From assembly GCA_035527835.1 (NCBI GenBank), contig DATKZS010000093.1, positions 1 to 64,000 on the forward strand: a stretch of DNA of 64,000 nt, given 5' to 3'. Both the position numbers and the translations under genes were made by a program. Source of the stretch: DATKZS01 sp035527835 [NCBI: bacterium] (GTDB lineage Bacteria; RBG-13-61-14). The notes beneath the pieces were generated by a model. The model saw only the letters and a list, made by a program, of their open reading frames with translations, had not been told where the DNA came from and did no database searches. Shown one piece after another: positions 54,873-63,246 of this stretch. Position 1 is the stretch's first letter. Every line of letters starts with the position of its first letter.

Positions 54873-57197
54873 ATGCGCTTAAAAGCAAAAATTCTGATGC
54901 TCGTGACGGCGCTCCTGGCGGCCGCGGCGGCGGCCGCCGGGATCGCCGCCGCCTGGCTGGTCCCGCTCCCCCAGCGCCTCGCCGCGCCCGGCTCGCCCAT
55001 GGTCGAGTACGCCGACGGCAGCCCCATGTGCGTGTTCCTGAGCCCGGACGACAAGTGGCGCATCCACGTCGGCCTGGACGAGGTGGACCCGAACTACCTC
55101 CGCGCCCTCATTCAGTTCGAAGACTCGCGCTTCTACCGGCACCCCGGAGTGGACCCCGTGGCCGTGGCCCGCGCCGCCGCGCAAAACCTATACGCCCGCC
55201 GCGTGGTCTCCGGAGCGTCCACCATCACCATGCAGCTCGTCCGCATCCTCGAACCCAGGCCCCGCACCTTGCGCTCCAAGATCATCGAGACCCTGCGCGC
55301 CCTCCAGCTCGAGCTCCGCTTCGGAAAGCCCCAAATTCTGGAGTACTATCTCGAATTCGCGCCCTACGGAAAAAACCTGGAGGGAGTCGAGGCCGCGTCC
55401 CTGTCATATTTCGGCCACCGCTGCCGCGAGCTCTCCCCCTTCGAGACCGCATACCTCCTCAGCGTGCCCCAGAACCCGACCCTGCGCTATCCGTCGCCCG
55501 GGCACGCCGCCTACATGCCCCGCGTCGTCGCCCACCTCTCTGACGTGCTCCGGGCCGACGGCGTGTTCAGCGAGGAGCAGGCCCGACAGGCAGGGTCCAC
55601 GGCCCCGCCGGACGCGCTCCGGCCCTTTCCCCGCGACGCCATGCACGCGGCCTATTATCTGGAGGCCCGCCGCGATAGCGGCCGCGTCAAGTCCACTCTC
55701 CGCCGCGACGCCCAGGCCATCGTCGAGACCGTGCTCAGGAACTACCGCGCCGAGCTGGACTCCATGGGCATCCACAACGCCGCCGTGGTCGTGATCGAAA
55801 ACCAGAGCGGATCCGTCGTGGCCGCCGCCGGCAACTTCGATTTCTGGGACGCCGAGCACCAGGGCCAGGTCATCGGCTTCGCCGCGCCCCGCTCGCCCGG
55901 CTCCGCCATGAAACCGTTCATCTACGCCCTCGCCATTGACCGCGGACTCGCTCTCCCCGATTACATGGTCGCCGACGCGCCCGTCTATTACTCGGGCTAC
56001 GCGCCCATCAACTTCGACCGCAACTTCCGCGGCCTGGTCCGCCTCCAGGACGCGCTCTCCCAGAGCCTCAACATCCCGTTCGTAAACCTGACGCGCGACA
56101 TCGGCATGGACAGCTTCCTCGATTTCCTGAGGGAGGCCGGCGTGAGCACGCTCAACAACGAGCCCGGACATTACGGACTCGGGATCGCCGTCGGAGGCAT
56201 GGACATAACCCTCACTGACCTCGTGAACCTCTACGCCATGCTCGGCCGCGACGGCGTGTATCAGGACGCGGCCTGGACCCGCGGACGGCCGCCGTCCCCG
56301 CCGCTTACGCTCCTCACCCCCGGCGCAGCCTACCTCACCCGCCAGGCCCTCCGCCTCCGCGACCGCCCCGACTTCCCCGGTAGAAGGCGCATGACGCTCC
56401 CCGGAAACATCTTCTGGAAAACCGGCACCTCCGCCCACTTCCGCGACGCATGGGCCATAGGCGGAGACGGCGAGTTCACCGCCGGCGTGTGGCTCGGCAA
56501 CTTCGACGGGGCCTCGTCCAACTACCTCACCGGCGCCGACCGCTCCGGACCCGTCCTCTTCGACGTCCTGGAAGGCATGGCCGCCAAGGGCCATAACCAA
56601 AGCGTTGACCGTCCCCCGCCCGACCTGATCCCGGTGAAAATCTGCGCCTGGTCCGGATACCTGGCCGGACGAAACTGCCCCCACCTCAAGACCGCGCTCG
56701 CCCTCCGCGGACACCTGCCCCCCATGAAATGCCCCTATCACGTCGAGTACCTGGTGGACAAGGACTCCGGACTCCGCGCCAACCCCCTCTGCGGCAAGGA
56801 CCTGGAGCTCGAGCCCCGCGTCTTCACCGCGCTCCCCGCCGCGGCCGGACGCTGGATCTCGGCCCTCAACATCGAGGCCCCGGCGCCGCCCCCGCTTCAT
56901 CCCCTGTGCCGGGACACTAATGTGGCCGAAGGCGCCGCCAGGATCCTCCGCCCCAAGCCCAACGCCGTCTTCTTCATCACTCCCGGCCTCCCCCGGGACA
57001 AGCAGGAGATCCCGCTCGAAGCCGCCGGCACCGCCGCCCGCGAGCTCTACTGGTTCGTGGACGGTCGCTTCATGACCTCAGCCTCGCCCACCCAACAAGT
57101 CTGGCTCCCGCCCACCCCGGGAAAACATGAAATCAGACTCCTCGACGCCTCCGGCCAGGGCGACACCATCAGGATCGAGATCATGGCGCCCGGCTGA
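54873..57197 (+). CDS. pbpC: Penicillin-binding protein 1C
   Basis: A 774-residue class A PBP. A membrane span (about 8-28) is followed by the GT51 glycosyltransferase domain with FEDSRFYRHPGVDP and GASTITMQLVRIL, then the transpeptidase domain with Ser344-x2-Lys347 (SPGSAMKPF), SQSLNIPF and the KTGTSA motif. The C-terminal ~110 residues form the PBP1C-specific beta domain. PBP1C is thought to repair peptidoglycan where macroglobulin-trapped attacks breach the envelope. ATG 54873 has AAGGGG close upstream; the longer frame overlaps the macroglobulin gene. It is the last gene of the locus. Confidence 0.93.
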   Translation: MRLKAKILMLVTALLAAAAAAAGIAAAWLVPLPQRLAAPGSPMVEYADGSPMCVFLSPDDKWRIHVGLDEVDPNYLRALIQFEDSRFYRHPGVDPVAVARAAAQNLYARRVVSGASTITMQLVRILEPRPRTLRSKIIETLRALQLELRFGKPQILEYYLEFAPYGKNLEGVEAASLSYFGHRCRELSPFETAYLLSVPQNPTLRYPSPGHAAYMPRVVAHLSDVLRADGVFSEEQARQAGSTAPPDALRPFPRDAMHAAYYLEARRDSGRVKSTLRRDAQAIVETVLRNYRAELDSMGIHNAAVVVIENQSGSVVAAAGNFDFWDAEHQGQVIGFAAPRSPGSAMKPFIYALAIDRGLALPDYMVADAPVYYSGYAPINFDRNFRGLVRLQDALSQSLNIPFVNLTRDIGMDSFLDFLREAGVSTLNNEPGHYGLGIAVGGMDITLTDLVNLYAMLGRDGVYQDAAWTRGRPPSPPLTLLTPGAAYLTRQALRLRDRPDFPGRRRMTLPGNIFWKTGTSAHFRDAWAIGGDGEFTAGVWLGNFDGASSNYLTGADRSGPVLFDVLEGMAAKGHNQSVDRPPPDLIPVKICAWSGYLAGRNCPHLKTALALRGHLPPMKCPYHVEYLVDKDSGLRANPLCGKDLELEPRVFTALPAAAGRWISALNIEAPAPPPLHPLCRDTNVAEGAARILRPKPNAVFFITPGLPRDKQEIPLEAAGTAARELYWFVDGRFMTSASPTQQVWLPPTPGKHEIRLLDASGQGDTIRIEIMAPG

Positions 57198-57320
57198 GAT
57201 ATTTGTCAACCATCCCGGAACCTGATAATCTTTCCGGAAACCGCTTCGTGACGATACGGTTGTACACGCCGGACTGGGTACGGCTCTGACCGAAAACAAA
57301 ATAACTGGAGAATTAAGAGA

Positions 57321-57400
57321 GCCGCAGATGAACGCAGATTAACGCAGATAATTTTTAAATAAATTTTTTTGATCTGTGTTCATCTGTGTTCATCTGCGGC
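57321..57400. repeat. Family D hairpin (copy 2)
   Basis: CGCAGATGAACGCAGATTAA-type words at 57321-57351 pair with 57371-57400. It lies upstream of glgP, within a 292-nt gap that otherwise shows only an AT-rich loop and a weak TTGTCA near 57203. Confidence 0.9.
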
Positions 57401-57489
57401 AGAAAAAAATTCCGTATCCTTGATGTCAGTAGCACAGGGGGAAAAAAGTGAGCAGGAAACTATACAATCCACACCTGGGGGGAGAGATC

Positions 57490-59985
57490 ATGAAGGACAG
57501 CGCTCTGTTCCAGAAATGGGGGACCTTCGGCAAGGGCATGGACGCGAAGAGCATCCAGATTTCTTTCGCCAACCATCTCGAGTATTCGCTGTCCAAGGAT
57601 AAGTACACCGCCACCATGCGCGACCTCTACCACTCGCTCGCGCTCACCGCCCGCGACCGCATGGTCGAGCGCTGGATCCGCACCCAGCAGACCTACTACG
57701 ACCAGGACATCAAGCGCGTTTATTACCTCTCCGCCGAATACCTGCTCGGCCGCGCCCTCATCAACAACCTGATCAACCTGGACATCTACGGCGAGACCCG
57801 GAAGGCGATCGAGGACCTCAACCTGGATCTCGAGGAGATCGCGGAGGAGGAGCCGGACGCCGGACTCGGCAACGGCGGACTCGGACGACTCGCCGCCTGT
57901 TTCCTCGACTCCATGGCCACCCTCGAAATCCCCGCTTACGGCTACGGCATCCGCTACGAGTTCGGGATCTTCGAGCAGACCATCCGTAACCTCGGCCAGT
58001 CCGAGCTCCCCGACGCCTGGCTCAAGTACGGAAACCCCTGGGAAATACCCCGGCCCGAGTACAGCTTCCCCGTGCACTTCCACGGCAAGATCAAGGAAAT
58101 AACCCTGCCCGACGGAAAACTCAAGACCGAGTGGCTCGACACCAACGACGTCATCGGCGTCGCCTACGACATCCCCATTGACGGCTACGACAACAACACC
58201 GTCAACACCCTCCGGCTCTGGTCCTCCCGCGCCTCCCACGAGTTCGACCTCAACTACTTCCAGCACGGAGACTACCTCAAGGCCGTCGAGGAGAAGAACC
58301 TCTCCGAGAACATCTCCAAGGTGCTTTACCCCAACGACAACATCTACCAGGGCCAGGAGCTCCGGCTCAAGCAGCAGTACTTTTTCGTCTCCTGCTCGAT
58401 CCAGGACCTCATCCGCCGCTACCGCGTGACGCACCCGACGAGCTTCGACGAGTTTCCCGACAAGGTCGCCATCCAGATGAACGACACCCATCCCTCCCTG
58501 GCCGTCGTCGAGCTCATGCGCATCTTCCTCGACGACTACGCCATGAACTGGGACAAGGCATGGGACATCACCACCCGCACCTGCGCCTACACCAACCACA
58601 CCCTGCTCTCCGAGGCCCTCGAAAAATGGCCCGTCTCCATGTTCGGCGACCTGCTGCCCCGACACCTCAAGATCATTTACGAGATCAACCGCCGCTTCAT
58701 GCGCGACGTGTCCGTGCGCTGGGTCGGTGACAACGACCGCTTAAGCCGCATGTCCCTGATCGAGGAGGAAAAGGGGAAGAAGGTCCGCATGGCCCACCTC
58801 GCGTTCGTCGGCTCCCACTCCGTGAACGGAGTGGCAGCGCTCCATACCCGGCTGCTCAAAGAGCGCGTGTTCAAGGACTTCGACGAGATGTTCCCGGACC
58901 GCATCAACAACAAGACCAACGGCGTCACGCCCCGCCGCTGGCTCTATGCCGCCAACCCCGGCCTCTCCGCCCTCATCACCGAGCGCATCGGCAAGGGCTG
59001 GATCAAAAACCTGGACGAGCTCAGGAAGATCGAGCCGTTTGTCAAGGACCCCGCGTTCCTCGACCAGTTCAACGCCGTCAAGAAACAAAACAAGGAGAGG
59101 CTTGCCAAGATCTCCGCCGACCTCACCGGCTTCACCCTCGATCCCGACGCCATCTTCGACGTGCAGGTCAAACGCATCCACGAGTACAAGCGCCAGCTCC
59201 TCAACATGCTCTACGTCATCCACTCCTGGCTCCGCATCAAGCACGACCCGCATCTCGACGTGGTCCCCCGCGCATTCATCTTCGGTGGAAAGTCCGCACC
59301 CGGATACTTCATGGCCAAGATGATCATCAAGCTCATCTGCCACGTCGCCGAGATGATCAACCGCGACGGCTCCACCAACAAAAAGCTCAAGCTTGTGTTC
59401 CTCCCCAACTACCGCGTCTCCCTGGCCGAGAAAATCATACCCGCCGCCGACGTCTCCGAGCAGATCTCAACCGCCGGATACGAGGCCTCCGGAACCGGCA
59501 ACATGAAGTTCGCATTGAACGGCGCCCTCACCGTGGGCACCCTCGACGGCGCCAACATCGAGATCATGGAGGAGGTCGGGCCGGACAACATCTTCATCTT
59601 CGGACTCACCGCCGAAGAGGTGACCGCCGCCCGCAATTCCTATAGCCCCCGCGAGTACTATGATCAGGACCCGCTGCTCAAGGAAGCCATTGACCTCATC
59701 AGGCAGGGCTTTTTCTCGCCTGAGCAGCCATACCTCTTCGGGCCGCTGGTGGACATGCTCCTCGACCACGACCCGTACCTCGTGCTCGCCGACTTCCCGA
59801 GCTACTGCGATTGCCAGGAAAAAGTGGACCAGGCCTACCGCGACCGCAGGGGATGGGCCAGAAAGGCCGCCATCAATGTCGCCCGCATGGGCAAGTTCTC
59901 CTCCGACCGCGCCATCTCCGAGTACAACCGCGACATCTGGCGCGCCGAGCCCCTGCCCATCAAGAAGAACGGGGACAAGGCCTGA
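57490..59985 (+). CDS. glgP: Glycogen/maltodextrin phosphorylase
   Basis: GlgP releases glucose-1-phosphate from alpha-1,4-glucans. The 831-residue GT35 enzyme has the PLP lysine Lys673 in EASGTGNMKFALNG, followed by GTLDGANIEI. Other landmarks are YYLSAEYLLGR, GLGNGGLGRLAACFLDS, YGIRYEFGIF and the domain joint NDTHPSLAVVELMR. ATG 57490 has GGGGGAGAGATC upstream. A GTG at 57448, also preceded by GGGGG, would add 14 residues. It stands alone; no other glycogen gene is adjacent. Confidence 0.95.
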   Translation: MKDSALFQKWGTFGKGMDAKSIQISFANHLEYSLSKDKYTATMRDLYHSLALTARDRMVERWIRTQQTYYDQDIKRVYYLSAEYLLGRALINNLINLDIYGETRKAIEDLNLDLEEIAEEEPDAGLGNGGLGRLAACFLDSMATLEIPAYGYGIRYEFGIFEQTIRNLGQSELPDAWLKYGNPWEIPRPEYSFPVHFHGKIKEITLPDGKLKTEWLDTNDVIGVAYDIPIDGYDNNTVNTLRLWSSRASHEFDLNYFQHGDYLKAVEEKNLSENISKVLYPNDNIYQGQELRLKQQYFFVSCSIQDLIRRYRVTHPTSFDEFPDKVAIQMNDTHPSLAVVELMRIFLDDYAMNWDKAWDITTRTCAYTNHTLLSEALEKWPVSMFGDLLPRHLKIIYEINRRFMRDVSVRWVGDNDRLSRMSLIEEEKGKKVRMAHLAFVGSHSVNGVAALHTRLLKERVFKDFDEMFPDRINNKTNGVTPRRWLYAANPGLSALITERIGKGWIKNLDELRKIEPFVKDPAFLDQFNAVKKQNKERLAKISADLTGFTLDPDAIFDVQVKRIHEYKRQLLNMLYVIHSWLRIKHDPHLDVVPRAFIFGGKSAPGYFMAKMIIKLICHVAEMINRDGSTNKKLKLVFLPNYRVSLAEKIIPAADVSEQISTAGYEASGTGNMKFALNGALTVGTLDGANIEIMEEVGPDNIFIFGLTAEEVTAARNSYSPREYYDQDPLLKEAIDLIRQGFFSPEQPYLFGPLVDMLLDHDPYLVLADFPSYCDCQEKVDQAYRDRRGWARKAAINVARMGKFSSDRAISEYNRDIWRAEPLPIKKNGDKA

Positions 59986-60048
59986 CCCTGGTTTTGATGG
60001 TGAACAATCGTGCGGAAAAGGTTCTTCAGAATCTGGTGTTGATGAGAA

Positions 60049-60162
60049 GAGTAGGGCGTAGGGCGAAGGTCGAATGGCGTGAATCAGGCCGGATGGTGGC
60101 CTAATCAACTTTTTCGCTCTACGCCCTTCGCCCTTCGCTTTACGCTCTACGCCCTACGCTCT
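60049..60162. repeat. Family G hairpin (copy 2)
   Basis: GTAGGGCGTAGGGCGAAG words (60049-60083) pair with the inverse CGCTCTACGCCC words (60115-60162). It fills the gap between the convergent glgP and creatininase-like genes and touches the stop codon of the latter. Confidence 0.88.
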
Positions 60163-61277
60163 CAAAAGCTCAGCCGCGGCAGGGAATAGACTGACCGCCA
60201 GCCTTTGCTGAGCGGCTCTTTGAGGTAAGGCGCCATTTCCCGGGCCGTGCGCAGTGTGACCTTTTCCGTGGGCGGCAGCTTGCCCGGAGGGAAGGCATCG
60301 AGGATGTGGCCAATGGTGAGCGTGAGGTATTCCATGATCGCGGCGACCGGCCGCTTGGCCTTGCTCGCGGTGCCTTTGCCGGGGCAGCCGACCACGCCCT
60401 CCGGCGTGGCCTTGAGCTCGATGGCCATGTGGCCCTCGCCCTCGCTCCAGCGGTGCGGACGGTGGAAGTTGTCAACCGAGTTGTCGAAGTGGCCGGGCGG
60501 AAGATAGGCCACCGGCTTGGTGTCCACGCATGCGCCCATGTCCACCATGCCCTTGGGGAAGAGCAGCAGCGCCAAAGACGTCTCCGACTCGTCCGCGTGC
60601 ACGAACGGCGTGTCCACCTGGTCCGCCGTTCCCTTCGGGTACCAGAACTCGCGCACCGCGCGGTGCCAGTCAAACACCTGGAACACGCCCGGGAGCTGGA
60701 ACCGGTTCAGGAACTCGTGCAGCGCGGCCTCCAGCACCCAGAGCTGGCCGTGGTTGTTCACGATGATTTGCTTCCGAAACCCGTCGTTCCACAGGCCGAG
60801 CATCACGTAGATCAGGTACTCGCGCACGATCTCCTGCGGGATGTTGATGTTGCCCGGCATGCCGATGTGGTGGTACGGGTGCGCGCCGTAAGAGAGCGGG
60901 TTGTGCGCCAGCGTGACCGGACGGCCGCGCCGGGCCGTGTAGCGCCTGACCCCCTCGCAAATCTGCGTCACGTTGAAGCTGTCCAGCCCCGATACGCTGT
61001 GCATCCCGTGGTTCTCCGTGCACCCCACCGGGATCAGCACGATGTCGTTCTGGCGCCGGTTGGCCATGAGCTGCTTCCTTACCGTCGTCTGGATGTAGCA
61101 CCCCGCCTTGCCCAGCTCCGGCTCCGCCGGCACCCCGTACTTCTTCAGTACCGCGTCAACTTCCTTCTCCGACATGTCCCAGATCTTCTTCTTCAGCCTC
61201 CCCACCTCCGTGTTCTCGAACACGATGGCGGGATTCTCCGTGGTCAGCCACAACTCAGTTTTCTTGTTTTTGGACAT
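60162..61277 (-). CDS. Creatininase-family amidohydrolase (possibly IolN-like)
   Basis: A 371-residue protein of the creatininase/MftE fold. Metal-binding blocks are PVGCTENHGMH (Glu88, His90, His93), Asp99 in SGLDSF, VNNHGQ near 174-179 and HADESETSLA with its Glu. The length exceeds creatininase (about 260) and approaches the 3-dehydro-scyllo-inosose hydrolase group described in Thermotoga (IolN), which pairs with a zinc dehydrogenase (IolM); such a dehydrogenase is the next gene upstream. The cyclitol assignment is inference. The ATG has AAAGGAG upstream. A family F hairpin separates the two genes. Confidence 0.78.
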   Translation of the reverse strand: MSKNKKTELWLTTENPAIVFENTEVGRLKKKIWDMSEKEVDAVLKKYGVPAEPELGKAGCYIQTTVRKQLMANRRQNDIVLIPVGCTENHGMHSVSGLDSFNVTQICEGVRRYTARRGRPVTLAHNPLSYGAHPYHHIGMPGNINIPQEIVREYLIYVMLGLWNDGFRKQIIVNNHGQLWVLEAALHEFLNRFQLPGVFQVFDWHRAVREFWYPKGTADQVDTPFVHADESETSLALLLFPKGMVDMGACVDTKPVAYLPPGHFDNSVDNFHRPHRWSEGEGHMAIELKATPEGVVGCPGKGTASKAKRPVAAIMEYLTLTIGHILDAFPPGKLPPTEKVTLRTAREMAPYLKEPLSKGWRSVYSLPRLSF

Positions 61278-61311
61278 CGGCTACTCCTTTGATTATTTTG
61301 AGACCTTTATT

Positions 61312-61406
61312 TTCCACGCAAAGGCGCAAAGATCGCAAAGCAAATAAGAATATTATCATTTCTTGTATCTTTCCTTTGCGGACTTTGCGCCTTTGCGTGA
61401 AATAAA
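61312..61406. repeat. Family F hairpin, CGCAAAGGCGCAAAG word
   Basis: GCAAAG words at 61312-61340 pair with CTTTGCG words at 61374-61402. It ends four nt from the stop codon of the dehydrogenase gene and fills the gap to the creatininase-like gene. Confidence 0.88.
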
Positions 61407-61410
61407 TCTC

Positions 61411-62517
61411 TCAGGGATTAATAACCACCTTGATCGCCCCTCCCTCTCTGCCCACGAACGTCTTCATCGCCTCGTTGATTTTTATGAGCGGGAAGCGGTG
61501 GGTGATGAGCGGCGCGGCCTTGATGCGGCCGTCGCTCATGAGAGGGATGATGCGGCGAAGCGACCAGTCGCCCTCAGCCTTGCCTCCGGCGATGGTCATG
61601 TTCCACTGCACCACCTTGTTCAGGTTCACCGGGATCTCGCCCTGGTAGATGCCGATCAGCGCGATGCGGCCGTTCTTCTTCGCGAACTCGACCGCGTCTT
61701 TCGCGGCCTGCGCCGTGCCCGCGGCCTCGATCACCAGGTCCGCGCCCACCCCGTGGGTCAGTTGGAACACCTCCTTCACCACGTCGCACTCGCGCACGTT
61801 CAGCGTGATGTCCGCGGCCCCCAGCTCGATCCCGAGGTCCAGCCGCTCCTTCCTCGTGCCCGTGAAGATCACCAGCCCCGCGCCCTCCGCCTTCACGAGC
61901 TGGCAGGCCATGAGCCCGATGGGGCCGGGCCCCGACACCACCACCGTCTCGCCCGTCCTGACGCCCCCGATCCGCGTGATGCCGTACTGGGCCGTGCCCG
62001 CGGTGGTGATCAGCGTGGCCTCGTCGAAAGAGAGCGACGACGGGATCGGGTGCAGGGTGTTCACGTGGTTCACCGCGTACTCGGCGTAGCCGCCGTTCAC
62101 GGTGAACCCGTAGTGGCGGTGGCCCGCGGCGAGGTTGCCGTAGTTGAGGCAGGTGGTGTAAAGCCCGCGGATGCAGTTCTCGCACGTGCCGCAGCCCTTG
62201 TGCGGCTCCACCGCCACCCGGTCGCCGACCCGGAAGTTACTCACGCCCTCCCCGAGCGCCGCCACCGTCCCCGCGAACTCGTGGCCCGGGATGTACTCGC
62301 CGAACGGAGGGTTGTTGGGCCAGCCGTGGGCCACGATCTTCGGGTCCGTCCCGCAAATCGCGCACGCCTCCACCTTGATCAGCGCCTCCATCGGCCCCGG
62401 CCGAGGCACCGGCCTCTCCACCACTCGGAGGTCGTTATAACCGTAGAGCACCGCGGCTTTCATGCGGGAAGGGATGGAAACGCCTTTCTTTGTTCTTTTC
62501 ATGATGGCTCGATTCAT
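61411..62517 (-). CDS. Zinc-dependent medium-chain dehydrogenase
   Basis: A 368-residue MDR-family polyol/alcohol dehydrogenase. Catalytic zinc ligands are Cys55 (CGTD), His79 and Glu80 (GHEFAG). The structural zinc site is Cys109, 112, 115 and 123. The Rossmann motif is VSGPGPIGLMACQL, compatible with NAD(H) or NADP(H). Together with the creatininase-like gene it could form an inosose-type oxidation/hydrolysis pair. The ATG at 62517 overlaps the HepT stop codon (TAATG) and has AAGGA upstream, but ATG 62463 (MKAAVLYG) matches the usual family start, so the first 18 residues may be an artefact of the toxin gene's arrival. Confidence 0.85.
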   Translation of the reverse strand: MNRAIMKRTKKGVSIPSRMKAAVLYGYNDLRVVERPVPRPGPMEALIKVEACAICGTDPKIVAHGWPNNPPFGEYIPGHEFAGTVAALGEGVSNFRVGDRVAVEPHKGCGTCENCIRGLYTTCLNYGNLAAGHRHYGFTVNGGYAEYAVNHVNTLHPIPSSLSFDEATLITTAGTAQYGITRIGGVRTGETVVVSGPGPIGLMACQLVKAEGAGLVIFTGTRKERLDLGIELGAADITLNVRECDVVKEVFQLTHGVGADLVIEAAGTAQAAKDAVEFAKKNGRIALIGIYQGEIPVNLNKVVQWNMTIAGGKAEGDWSLRRIIPLMSDGRIKAAPLITHRFPLIKINEAMKTFVGREGGAIKVVINP

Positions 62518-62864
62518 TACAGCGCATCCTTAAGCAGTTGCTTGAGTTCTTCACCGAGCGAGGGAAGATTCAATTCGATAATGCCCCAGACCAGCCGGTT
62601 GGACACGGATGAGTAGCCATGGATCAGTCGGTTCCTGAATGCGATGATGCTGGAGGCCGACGTGATTGAGTCTTTCAGACTTGGTTCCATTTTCAATGCC
62701 TGGCTCAGGGCTTCGCCAATGATCTCGAATTGGCGTTCTACTCCGGACTTGATCAGAGGATCATCGCAATAGTCCTCAAAAGATTTTCCCCTCGTGAACT
62801 TCTCGATCAGCCCACAAGCCTCTTGCATATCAAAAAGATACTTATTGACTTCAGGCGGCCTCAT
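62517..62864 (-). CDS. HepT-type HEPN ribonuclease toxin
   Basis: A 115-residue HEPN (DUF86) protein. The active-site motif Arg77-x4-His82-x-Tyr84 (RNRLIHGY) is intact, as in HepT RNases whose Tyr is AMPylated by the MntA antitoxin. Conserved family parts are KSGVERQFEIIGEALS and the C-terminal helix. The start at 62864 overlaps the mntA-like gene by 14 nt; longer frames are read through mntA and are not real. Its stop overlaps the ATG of the dehydrogenase gene by one nt. Confidence 0.87.
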   Translation of the reverse strand: MRPPEVNKYLFDMQEACGLIEKFTRGKSFEDYCDDPLIKSGVERQFEIIGEALSQALKMEPSLKDSITSASSIIAFRNRLIHGYSSVSNRLVWGIIELNLPSLGEELKQLLKDAL

Positions 62865-63162
62865 AAAGAACCATCTTTGTCCGTTCGATCTCCCGCTTGA
62901 AAAACGGGTTGGTGATGGGCTCCGTTTCCACCAGGTCAACCGCGGTCCCGAAAAGTTTTTCCAGGTCTTCAAGCAGCGCGAAGTAATTCCTGGAGTATTG
63001 TGAAGGCGGCAGGGGCTGGAATTCGACCAATAAGTCCACGTCGCTGGTCCCAGGCTTGAACCCGTCACGAATCGAGGAACCGAAAACAGCAAGACGCATC
63101 ACGTCGTGCCTTGCGCAAAGCTCCCTGATCTTTGCAAGCCTGTTCTGGATGAAGTTTTCCAT
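62851..63162 (-). CDS. MntA-type minimal nucleotidyltransferase antitoxin
   Basis: A 103-residue MNT protein. The catalytic block GSSIRDGFKPGTSDVDLLVEF gives Gly28-Ser29 and the metal aspartates Asp41 and Asp43, with the third acidic residue probably Asp76 (AVDLVE). The spacing between GS and DxD is 11, one more than in the described Shewanella antitoxin. MntA neutralises HepT by adding AMP to its tyrosine. ATG 63162 has AAGGA at eight nt; the frame continues upstream to 63240 without SD. The gene overlaps hepT, forming a complete pair. Confidence 0.87.
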   Translation of the reverse strand: MENFIQNRLAKIRELCARHDVMRLAVFGSSIRDGFKPGTSDVDLLVEFQPLPPSQYSRNYFALLEDLEKLFGTAVDLVETEPITNPFFKREIERTKMVLYEAA

Positions 63163-63246
63163 TCCCGTGTTCCTTCTCATATTATCCCATCGAGTCATGC
63201 CCCAGACAAGTCGCGCCGCCCCGGACTCGATCTTGTTCAACGGCCC

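Noticed and set aside
55404-56900. A 498-codon minus-strand frame
   Set aside because: It is antisense to PBP1C, whose glycosyltransferase and transpeptidase motifs are complete.
62865-63092. Longer HepT start at 63092
   Set aside because: The extension is an out-of-frame reading of mntA and resembles no HEPN sequence.
63170-63240. Remnant of a second HEPN gene (RLVWGM resembling RLVWGI of HepT)
   Set aside because: Only six residues match and no other HEPN motif is present; chance similarity is likely.
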